A DNA stretch of 12,879 nt from Hyphomicrobiaceae bacterium (GTDB lineage Bacteria > Pseudomonadota > Alphaproteobacteria > Rhizobiales > Hyphomicrobiaceae): positions 1 to 12,879 of the forward strand of contig JAGRKR010000181.1 of NCBI GenBank assembly GCA_020442225.1, read 5' to 3'. Below the pieces are notes generated by a model. That model did no database searches. It saw only the letters and a list, made by a program, of their open reading frames with translations, and had not been told where the DNA came from. Positions 1-4,958 of the stretch are shown in pieces. Made by a program: the position numbers and the translations under genes. Position 1 is the first letter of the stretch. Every line of letters starts with the position of its first letter.

Positions 1-141
1 CCCGCCGCCAACCCGGCCTTCGACGTGACGCCGGCCCGGCTCGTCAGTGGCCTCGTCACCGAGCGCGGCATTGCCGCGGCCAGCCCGGAAGGCCTGCTGA
101 GCCTCTACCCGGAGGCCGCCGCCCGCCGGCTCGAGGCATGA
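1..141 (+). CDS. mtnA: S-methyl-5-thioribose-1-phosphate isomerase, C-terminal end (partial)
   Basis: The reading frame is open from the left edge and ends at TGA 139-141, giving the last 46 residues of a protein whose start lies outside the window. The stretch NPAFDVTPARLVSGLVTERG, at residues 4-23 of the fragment, is the conserved C-terminal signature of MtnA, close to NPAFDVTP..L...I.TE.G in the eIF2B-alpha-like isomerase family. MtnA is a cytosolic enzyme that converts 5-methylthioribose-1-phosphate to 5-methylthioribulose-1-phosphate in recycling of methylthioadenosine. The next gene starts 13 nt after the stop on the same strand and encodes a class II aldolase-family enzyme, which fits the next step of the pathway, so the two are probably co-transcribed. 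Only the tail is visible, so catalytic residues cannot be checked. Confidence 0.88.
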   Translation, partial: PAANPAFDVTPARLVSGLVTERGIAAASPEGLLSLYPEAAARRLEA

Positions 142-154
142 CAGGAGCGCAACC

Positions 155-820
155 GTGACGGCCACGCCGGACGACGACGAGAATTTCGCCCGTAGCCGGG
201 TCATCGAGACCGCGCTGGCCATGAGCCGCTCCGGCCTGTCGCCCGGACGATCCGGCAATGTTTCCTGCCGCTGGCAGGACGGCATGCTGATCACCCCCAC
301 CGGCATGGCCTACGACAGCCTGCTTCCCGAGGATATCGTGCGCCTCGACGGCGATGGCGGCATCGTCTCGGGCCGCCGCCGGCCGTCGAGCGAATGGCGC
401 TTCCATCTCGCGGCCTACGAGGCCCGCCCGGACATGGCGGCCGTCGTGCATACGCACTCGCTGCACGCCACCGTGCTCGCCGCCGCCCATCGGCCGATCC
501 CCGCTTTCCACTACATGGTGGCCGTCGCCGGCGGCAGTGACATCCCGCTCGTGCCCTATGCGACGTTCGGCACTGAGGAGCTGGCCGGGCACGTGGCGCG
601 CGGCCTCGCCGAACGCAGGGCCTGCCTGATGGCCAATCATGGCCAGATCGCCATGGGCGGGGATCTCGACGCGGCGCTGGAGCTTGCGCAGGAGGTCGAG
701 ACGCTGGCCGAGCAGTATTGCAAGGTCCAGCTGCTCGGCGAGGTGCGCCTGCTCGACGCCGACGAGATGGCTCGCGTCCTGGAGCGCTTCAAGACTTACG
801 GCCAGAAGGGGCAGGGCTAG
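155..820 (+). CDS. Class II aldolase/adducin-family protein, likely methylthioribulose-1-phosphate aldolase (Ald2-like) or MtnB-like dehydratase
   Basis: This 221-aa protein belongs to the zinc-dependent class II aldolase/adducin fold (fuculose-phosphate aldolase type). Visible motifs are SGNVS at 33-37, TPTGM at 47-51, SSEWRFH at 78-84 with Glu80 as the probable catalytic acid, HTHS at 99-102 (zinc ligands His99 and His101), and ANHG at 160-163 (third zinc ligand His162). The GTG start at 155 is preceded by AGGAG at 143-147 with good spacing. It lies 13 nt after mtnA, so its substrate is probably 5-methylthioribulose-1-phosphate. Two reactions are possible. One is retro-aldol cleavage to DHAP and methylthioacetaldehyde, as for Ald2 in the Rhodospirillum rubrum mtnP-mtnA-ald2 cluster. 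The other is dehydration by MtnB of the classical methionine salvage pathway. No mtnC or mtnD follows, which mildly favours the aldolase. Family is certain, exact reaction inferred. Confidence 0.8.
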   Translation: MTATPDDDENFARSRVIETALAMSRSGLSPGRSGNVSCRWQDGMLITPTGMAYDSLLPEDIVRLDGDGGIVSGRRRPSSEWRFHLAAYEARPDMAAVVHTHSLHATVLAAAHRPIPAFHYMVAVAGGSDIPLVPYATFGTEELAGHVARGLAERRACLMANHGQIAMGGDLDAALELAQEVETLAEQYCKVQLLGEVRLLDADEMARVLERFKTYGQKGQG

Positions 821-1368
821 CTCGCGGACGGCCCCAGCCGCGCCCGGAAATCGCGTGCGAAGGCATCGACGGCCTGCCAATCGGTGAGAACCGTGTGACC
901 CGAGGGGTCCGGCTTCACGCCTTTCGTGCGCAGGATGGCGTGCAGGACGAGCCGTTTCAGCCAGCCGAGGCGGTTGTCGTGCACCGCGCCTGCAACATGC
1001 GCCGTCCGGTCCGGCTGCCAACCCGTCTTCTCGAAAAGCTTCGCCGCGATGCTGCGGATGGCGGCCTGCTCGGCCGGATCACGCGAGGCCGCCGACAGGC
1101 TGACCGAGACGAAGGCCGTCGGCAAGCAACGCAGTTGCTCCGCATGAGCTGCAATGAAGCGCTCGAGTGCGGGCTGGTACTGTCCGACATGGATGGAGCC
1201 GGCCAGGATGGCTGCGTCCCACGCTTCGGTTGCCGTTTCCGATCGCTCCGAGCCGAGTTCGCGCAGGCGAACCACGCAACCGACAGCCTCCAGGCGGCCG
1301 GCCAGGCGATGGGCGACGGCCTCGGTCTGGCCCTCGCTGGAGGCGAACGCGATGAGTACGCGAAGCAT
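817..1368 (-). CDS. HemG-like flavodoxin-domain protein (menaquinone-dependent protoporphyrinogen IX dehydrogenase family)
   Basis: The 183-aa protein matches HemG in length (E. coli HemG is about 181 aa) and in pattern along its whole length. A flavodoxin-type FMN phosphate loop lies at residues 10-19 (SSEGQTEAVA). GSIHVGQY at 57-64 and PTAFVSVSLSA at 83-93 match HemG's GASIRYGHY and PSAFYSVNL. QPDRTAHVAGA at 118-128 and TDWQAVDAFARDF at 162-174 match the HemG C-terminus. HemG oxidises protoporphyrinogen IX to protoporphyrin IX at the membrane, passing electrons to quinone. Many HemG-like proteins in alphaproteobacteria are annotated only as flavodoxin-domain proteins, and HemJ is the usual oxidase there, so the function is not certain. 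A weak AGAAGG lies 9 nt before the ATG. The gene converges on the aldolase and shares its terminal CTAG. No other haem gene is visible. Confidence 0.75.
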   Translation of the reverse strand: MLRVLIAFASSEGQTEAVAHRLAGRLEAVGCVVRLRELGSERSETATEAWDAAILAGSIHVGQYQPALERFIAAHAEQLRCLPTAFVSVSLSAASRDPAEQAAIRSIAAKLFEKTGWQPDRTAHVAGAVHDNRLGWLKRLVLHAILRTKGVKPDPSGHTVLTDWQAVDAFARDFRARLGPSAS

Positions 1369-1430
1369 GTCATGCGGCCTTCTGGCAGGACGAGCCGGTC
1401 GAAATGTTCACTCGTCCCGGCGGCGGCCGC

Positions 1431-1446
1431 GTTGACCGGTGTCAAC
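1431..1446. repeat. Short perfect inverted repeat upstream of the HemG-like gene
   Basis: GTTGAC, CGGT, GTCAAC form a perfect 6-bp inverted repeat around a 4-nt centre. It lies 63 nt upstream of the HemG-like start codon on the minus strand and 25 nt beyond the terminator of the neighbouring secreted-protein gene. The minus-strand copy contains TTGACA, identical to a sigma70 -35 hexamer, but I see no good -10 element at 16-18 nt. It could be a small operator for the HemG-like gene. No regulator is identified. Confidence 0.3.
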
Positions 1447-1470
1447 CGGCGTGGGCCTGACCCGCTGCCA

Positions 1471-1503
1471 ATAAGAAAAGGCGCAACCCGGCGGCTGCGC
1501 CTT
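1471..1503 (-). terminator. Intrinsic terminator of the small secreted-protein gene
   Basis: Read on the minus strand, the sequence forms AAGGCGCA (1503-1496), a 10-nt loop, then TGCGCCTT (1485-1478), a perfect 8-bp GC-rich stem. It is followed by a T-rich run, TTTTCTTAT, over the region 1479-1471. It lies 33 nt downstream of the stop codon of the gene at 1536-1865, on the same strand, which is the normal place for its Rho-independent terminator. It also separates that gene from the HemG-like gene downstream on the same strand. Confidence 0.8.
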
Positions 1504-1535
1504 CTCGCGACGTCGTGGATCGGCTGCTCTGCCGC

Positions 1536-1865
1536 CTACTTCTTGCAGACGTCGATCCAGGAATAGCAGGTCCAGCCCCAGGCGCCGGTCTTGCTGCACT
1601 TGTAGCGCTCGCGGCGGAAGGTGTCGGTCTGGATCGGCCAGTTGCCGGTGGTCTGGGCCACGATCTCCCAGGCCTGGAACCTGGCCATCGACTCGGTCGG
1701 GGCCTGGCCCTTGCCGCGGCGGGTGACGCACTTTGCGCCGGACTTCGCCTTGGTGACCTTGGCCTTCTTGGGCTTGGCGCTCTGAGCCAAGGCGTCGCTG
1801 ACAGGTGCGAGAGACAGCGCGGCGACACCGGCTGAAAGCAGGAGCGCAGACAGAATCGTCTTCAT
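1536..1865 (-). CDS. Small secreted lysine-rich, four-cysteine protein of unknown function
   Basis: The 109-aa product starts with a clear signal peptide (MKTILSALLLSAGVAALS, with likely cleavage after the ALA of DALAQS near residue 28). A lysine-rich stretch, KPKKAKVTKAKSGAK, follows at about 31-45. The rest is a compact domain with four cysteines, in AKCVT, YKCSK, WTCYS and DVCKK, which could form two disulfides in the periplasm. It also carries several aromatics, including WGWTCYSW. I do not recognise the family. The start at 1865 is chosen because GGAGG lies 9 nt upstream and the signal peptide begins there. The open frame continues 46 codons further upstream to 2003, but that extension has no ribosome-binding site and would bury the signal peptide. 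The gene stands alone, with its own terminator downstream and a 282-bp gap upstream. Secretion is well supported, function unknown. Confidence 0.75.
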   Translation of the reverse strand: MKTILSALLLSAGVAALSLAPVSDALAQSAKPKKAKVTKAKSGAKCVTRRGKGQAPTESMARFQAWEIVAQTTGNWPIQTDTFRRERYKCSKTGAWGWTCYSWIDVCKK

Positions 1866-1903
1866 CGGATCGGTCCTCCGGATCGGCGGTTCGAGCGGAT
1901 CGG
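1866..1903. repeat. Three direct copies of CGGATCGG in the leader of the secreted-protein gene
   Basis: CGGATCGG occurs at 1866-1873, 1879-1886 and 1896-1903, with start-to-start spacings of 13 and 17 bp. All copies lie directly upstream of the secreted-protein start codon, and the first two flank its ribosome-binding site. They could be a regulator binding site, an RNA element, or chance in GC-rich sequence. The rest of the gap to 2147 shows no gene. I see only a poor promoter-like pair there. Confidence 0.35.
1875..1879 (-). promoter_or_regulatory. Ribosome-binding site fixing the start of the small secreted protein
   Basis: On the minus strand GGAGG lies 9 nt before the ATG at 1865-1863. 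It supports the signal-peptide start over the longer open frame that extends to 2003. Confidence 0.7.
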
Positions 1904-2147
1904 CGCCTGCGGGCAGGCGATCGGCCCCGATGGATGCGCAGGAGACATCCTCACGAAGCACCTGGAGCGATCCCGGACGCGACGAAAGCGGGGTCCGATC
2001 CATGGGCAGGATGCAACGCTCGCGACTCCATCTGATACGAGTCTGCTCTATCCGCCTGCTGGCGCATCGACAAGGCTAGCGGGACGCTTTTTCAGCGCTC
2101 GTGGCCGCAGCGCATCGCGCGCCGCCGAACCGCCCGTCGCGCCCCGC

Positions 2148-3128
2148 TCAGACGATCTCGTTCACGAGATTCGTCTCGCCGCGCCAGATGCGTTCGAGGT
2201 TGGCCATCAGGATGTCGAGAACGTTGTCCTCGTAGCGGCGCGTCTCGCCGGCGGTATGGGGCGTGATGATGACGTTCTCCATCGCCCAGAGCGGCGAGGA
2301 GGCGGGGAGCGGCTCTTCCACGGTGCAGTCGAGCGCTGCGGCGGTCAGCCGGCCGGCCTGGAGTGCGGCGATCAGCGCCGGCTCGTCGACGACCCGTCCG
2401 CGCGCCACGTTGACGAGATGCGCACCGGGCTTCATGCACGCCAGCGTCTCGGCATTGACCAGATTCTCCGTGTCCGGCGTCAACGGGCAGGTCAGCGCCA
2501 CGATGTCTGCTTGCGGCAGCAGCTTGGCCAGGTCCCTGTCGCTGTGCACGGCGTCCGCGTCCCCCTTGCCGCGCGAGGGATCGCGGCGGGTTGCGACGAC
2601 CTTGAGATCGAAAGCGCGCGCCAGACGGGCGAGGCGGTTGCCGATGGCCCCGAGGCCGACGATCAGCAGGGTCTTGCCGCCAAGCTCGTCCTCGCGCTGG
2701 GAGATGTCCGAGATCATGCCGCGCCAATGCTTGCGCGCCTGGTTGTCCCGCCCCGTGTGGAGCTGGCGCGCCAGGGCCAGGATGAGCGACATGGCATGCT
2801 CGGACACCGCATTGGCATTGACGCCCTTGGCGTTGGCGAGCCGCACGCCACGGCTGCGGAAGAGGTCCTGGTCGTATTGGTCGATGCCCGCGCTGATCGA
2901 CTGCACGTAGCGCAGGCGCGGCGCCCGCTCGAGCAGGTCGTTGCTCCACAGGCCCGAGACCAGCAATACATCGGCCTCCGCGATGCCGGCCGCCAGCCCT
3001 GCCTTGTCGCGCACCTCGACGTGGGAGATGCCCGTTCCGCGCAGAGTGAACCGCTCGGCCATCCTGTAGGCGACGTGGGCAAAGCAGATGTTCAGCGCCT
3101 CGCGGCTCGGAAAAGGCGCAGCGGACAT
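2148..3128 (-). CDS. D-isomer-specific 2-hydroxyacid dehydrogenase
   Basis: The 326-aa cytosolic enzyme has the family's normal length. An N-terminal substrate domain is followed by SEHAMSLILALARQLH at 109-124 and a Rossmann nucleotide-binding motif GLGAIG at 158-163. The catalytic set is Arg243 in NVARGRVVDEP, Glu272 in TVEEPLP, and His291 in TPHTAG. It should reduce a 2-oxoacid to the D-2-hydroxyacid, or the reverse. Substrate cannot be read from sequence. After the second beta strand the sequence is VVATRRDPS (177-185). The acidic residue typical of NAD-specific members is replaced by Thr/Arg-Arg, which suggests NADP preference (inference). The start at 3128 is preceded by AAGGAG at 6 nt, while an in-frame extension to 3269 has no such support. 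It is transcribed divergently from the cupin gene across 196 bp, so the two may share control. Confidence 0.88.
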   Translation of the reverse strand: MSAAPFPSREALNICFAHVAYRMAERFTLRGTGISHVEVRDKAGLAAGIAEADVLLVSGLWSNDLLERAPRLRYVQSISAGIDQYDQDLFRSRGVRLANAKGVNANAVSEHAMSLILALARQLHTGRDNQARKHWRGMISDISQREDELGGKTLLIVGLGAIGNRLARLARAFDLKVVATRRDPSRGKGDADAVHSDRDLAKLLPQADIVALTCPLTPDTENLVNAETLACMKPGAHLVNVARGRVVDEPALIAALQAGRLTAAALDCTVEEPLPASSPLWAMENVIITPHTAGETRRYEDNVLDILMANLERIWRGETNLVNEIV

Positions 3129-3134
3129 GGCGGG

Positions 3135-3140
3135 CTCCTT
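3135..3140 (-). promoter_or_regulatory. Ribosome-binding site fixing the dehydrogenase start
   Basis: AAGGAG on the minus strand lies 6 nt before the ATG at 3128-3126. It decides this start over the upstream in-frame ATG at 3269, which would add 47 residues of low-complexity sequence not typical of the family. Confidence 0.75.
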
Positions 3141-3266
3141 GCTGGATCGGGGGTTCGACGTGGTGGCGTGCGGCCAGAGACTGCCATCCGTGCCGCCCGT
3201 GGGCAACCGGCAATGAGCTGCGGGACGGACTGCCTGGGGGCTTGCCCTGTCGGGAAGAGATTGCTT

Positions 3267-3280
3267 CAATCCGACGATTG
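3267..3280. repeat. Small inverted repeat in the dehydrogenase/cupin divergent region
   Basis: CAATC, CGAC, GATTG is a perfect 5-bp inverted repeat 44 nt upstream of the cupin start codon, in the shared regulatory region of two divergent genes. It is AT-richer than its surroundings. A regulator site is possible, but the repeat is short enough to arise by chance. Confidence 0.25.
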
Positions 3281-3324
3281 GAGAGTTTTCTCATGCTTGC
3301 CGGACGAGGGACAGGAGAACAAGG

Positions 3325-3897
3325 ATGGCGCAGGACGCCTACACGCTGGAGCAGTACGTCACGGACATCCGGGCCATCGTCCGGGAGGAGACGGACGAGG
3401 ATCGGGTCACCTCGCGCATCGCGCCGCTGGCCAAGCGCCTGGCTGCCGCGCCCGGCTGGCTCAAGCCGGGGCACCGCAAGTGCGACGAGAAGCAGGGCTT
3501 CGGCGTGCATCTGCTGCACGAGGAGCCAAATCACGATCTCGCGGTCTTCCTGATCGCCTGGCTCCCCAACCGGGGCACGATGCCTCACAACCACAAGACC
3601 TGGGCGGTGGTGGCCGGCATCGAAGGGCTCGAGCAGGAGGTCGAGTGGCATCGTCGCGACGATGGCGCGCGCACGGGCTACGCCGACCTCGAGCGTGTCG
3701 GGGAAAGCGTCATGACCGCCGGCGACGTCACGACCTGCCGGTCCGACGACATCCATAGCGTGTGGAATGTCGGCAGCGAGATTTCCATGTCGCTGCACAC
3801 CTATGGCCGTCACATCAACTTCACCGGCCGCTCCGAGTTCGATCCGGAGCGCAAGGCCGAGCGGCCGATGGTAGTGACCGTCGAGGACAAGCAGTAG
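3325..3897 (+). CDS. Cupin-fold, thiol-dioxygenase-like metal enzyme (cysteine dioxygenase superfamily)
   Basis: The 190-aa protein resembles the cysteine dioxygenase/3-mercaptopropionate dioxygenase branch of the cupins (predicted metal-dependent double-stranded beta-helix enzymes). The first cupin motif is TMPHNHKTWAVV at 85-96, with His88 and His90 as metal ligands. His144 in DDIHSVWN is the likely third ligand, giving the three-histidine iron site. SMSLHTYG at 154-161 places Ser156, His158 and Tyr160 with the S-x-H-x-Y spacing of the Ser-His-Tyr triad of cysteine dioxygenases. The residue that binds the substrate carboxylate (Arg in cysteine dioxygenase) does not appear conserved in my hand alignment, so the substrate is open. 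The start at 3325 is preceded by AGGAG at 3313-3317, 7 nt away. It is divergent from the D-2-hydroxyacid dehydrogenase and convergent with the solute-binding protein, 19 bp apart. MtnD-type acireductone dioxygenase is unlikely because the Glu after the HxH motif is missing. Confidence 0.75.
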   Translation: MAQDAYTLEQYVTDIRAIVREETDEDRVTSRIAPLAKRLAAAPGWLKPGHRKCDEKQGFGVHLLHEEPNHDLAVFLIAWLPNRGTMPHNHKTWAVVAGIEGLEQEVEWHRRDDGARTGYADLERVGESVMTAGDVTTCRSDDIHSVWNVGSEISMSLHTYGRHINFTGRSEFDPERKAERPMVVTVEDKQ

Positions 3898-3916
3898 GTG
3901 TCTGCGGCGCGTCCCG

Positions 3917-4768
3917 TCAGTAGACCTTGAGCGGGAAGTAGCGGAGGAACAGCTCCTCCGCGCGCCCACTCTCGCGCACCTGGCGCAGTGCCGCGTTGAT
4001 CATCGACTTGAGCTCGCCATCGTTGCGCCGGATGGCGATGCCGATGCCGTCGCCGAAGAAGCGCGGCTCGGCGAAGGGGCCACCGCGAAACTCGCAACAC
4101 CCCTTCGACATCGTGCCGTTGAGCCAGAAGCTGAGGCTGAAACCGTCGTCGAACAGCAGATCGAGCTTGCCGCCCGCCAGGGCCTCGCGCGCGCGATCGG
4201 AGCTTTCGAACAACTCGATCTTGGCGTCCCGGAAGAACGCCTTGAGATACATCTCGTGCGCCGAACCCTTGAGCACGCCGATCCGCTTGCCTTCGAGGCC
4301 CTCCGGCGTCATGGCGAGCTTGGGGGCCACGCGACGCGCGGCGAAGCGCGCGGGCGTATGGTAGTAGCGGTCGGTGAAATCGACCGACTTCAAGAGCTCC
4401 GGCGTAATGCGATGGGAGGCGATGATGGCGTCGCCCTCGCCCTTGCGCAGCGCGGCGACGAGATCGGCCCAGGGGCGCACCTGGATCTCGCAGGTCACGT
4501 TGGCTTCGAGGCAGATCGCCCGGGCGATGTCGATGTTGAAGCCCGTGAGGACGTTGTCCTCGTCGAGGTAGTTGAACGGCGGGAAATCGTTGGCGGTCAG
4601 GAAGCGGATGCTCGCGCGCGGGGCGGGCGGGGGAGTGCCCGTGCGGGGCGGGGCGGCGCGGGTAGCGCCGTCCTTTGGCGTCTGTGCGGCGCCCTCCAGG
4701 CATCCCCAGGCCAGCAGCAGGGCTGTCGCAAGCACGCCCCACAGGCTGGTGGTGAAGCGCATCGGCAT
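3917..4768 (-). CDS. Periplasmic solute-binding protein, family 3 (amino-acid ABC transporter type), without neighbouring permease
   Basis: The 283-aa protein has an N-terminal export signal, with a hydrophobic core at about 8-22 and likely cleavage near GAAQ at 26-29. A Pro/Ala/Thr-rich linker (about 36-51) leads into a family-3 solute-binding domain. Recognisable elements are the first strand with FPPFNYLDEDNVLTGFNIDIA (split over 62-82), RPWADLVAALRKGEGDAI at 98-115, FTDRYYHTPARFAARR at 131-146, and GVLKGSAHEMYLK at 164-176. Such proteins deliver polar amino acids or similar small solutes to an ABC importer. Cys23 follows LAWG, a poor lipobox, so a soluble periplasmic protein is more likely than a lipoprotein. 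The start at 4768 is supported by AGGAG 8 nt upstream. A longer in-frame start at 5062 is not supported. No permease or ATPase gene is adjacent, so it may serve a distant transporter or act as a sensor. Confidence 0.85.
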   Translation of the reverse strand: MPMRFTTSLWGVLATALLLAWGCLEGAAQTPKDGATRAAPPRTGTPPPAPRASIRFLTANDFPPFNYLDEDNVLTGFNIDIARAICLEANVTCEIQVRPWADLVAALRKGEGDAIIASHRITPELLKSVDFTDRYYHTPARFAARRVAPKLAMTPEGLEGKRIGVLKGSAHEMYLKAFFRDAKIELFESSDRAREALAGGKLDLLFDDGFSLSFWLNGTMSKGCCEFRGGPFAEPRFFGDGIGIAIRRNDGELKSMINAALRQVRESGRAEELFLRYFPLKVY

Positions 4769-4776
4769 GGTTCCCA

Positions 4777-4781
4777 CTCCT
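4777..4781 (-). promoter_or_regulatory. Ribosome-binding site fixing the solute-binding protein start
   Basis: AGGAG on the minus strand lies 8 nt before the ATG at 4768-4766. It favours this start over the ATG two codons later and over the much longer frame that opens at 5062. Confidence 0.65.
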
Positions 4782-4958
4782 GATCGTCCGCCGGCTCCGC
4801 GTCTGGACGGCGACCCGCTCCAGGACGCAGCTCGCAGCATCGCGCGGCTCGGCGTCGGCAATGCGGCGCCTCGGTACCTACCCGATGCCACCCGGTGAGC
4901 GTCAAGCCTAGAGTGCAAACGAGTGCCGGATGCCGGAGCCGGACGTCCACATAAGACG

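Noticed and set aside
1866..2003. In-frame N-terminal extension of the small secreted protein to 2003
   Set aside because: No ribosome-binding site, and it would place the signal peptide inside the protein. The GGAGG-led start at 1865 explains the data.
2015..2075. Minus-strand TTGTCG-17-TAGAGC promoter-like pair before the secreted-protein gene
   Set aside because: Only about four and three matches to the consensus hexamers, which is too weak to report as a feature.
2060..2147. Terminator for the dehydrogenase downstream of its stop
   Set aside because: Only weak 4-5-bp stems (for example CGCT...AGCG near 2070-2095), and the T-run lies on the wrong side for the minus strand.
3129..3269. 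In-frame N-terminal extension of the D-2-hydroxyacid dehydrogenase
   Set aside because: AAGGAG lies 6 nt before ATG 3128 and the extension is low-complexity sequence outside the normal family length.
3325..3897. Acireductone dioxygenase (MtnD), tempting because mtnA is nearby
   Set aside because: The Glu that follows HxH in MtnD is absent, while the S-x-H-x-Y triad of thiol dioxygenases is present.
2092..3969. Long 625-codon open frame on the minus strand
   Set aside because: It is a high-GC shadow running across the dehydrogenase and the cupin. Composition is Arg/Gly/Ala-rich with no recognisable domain.
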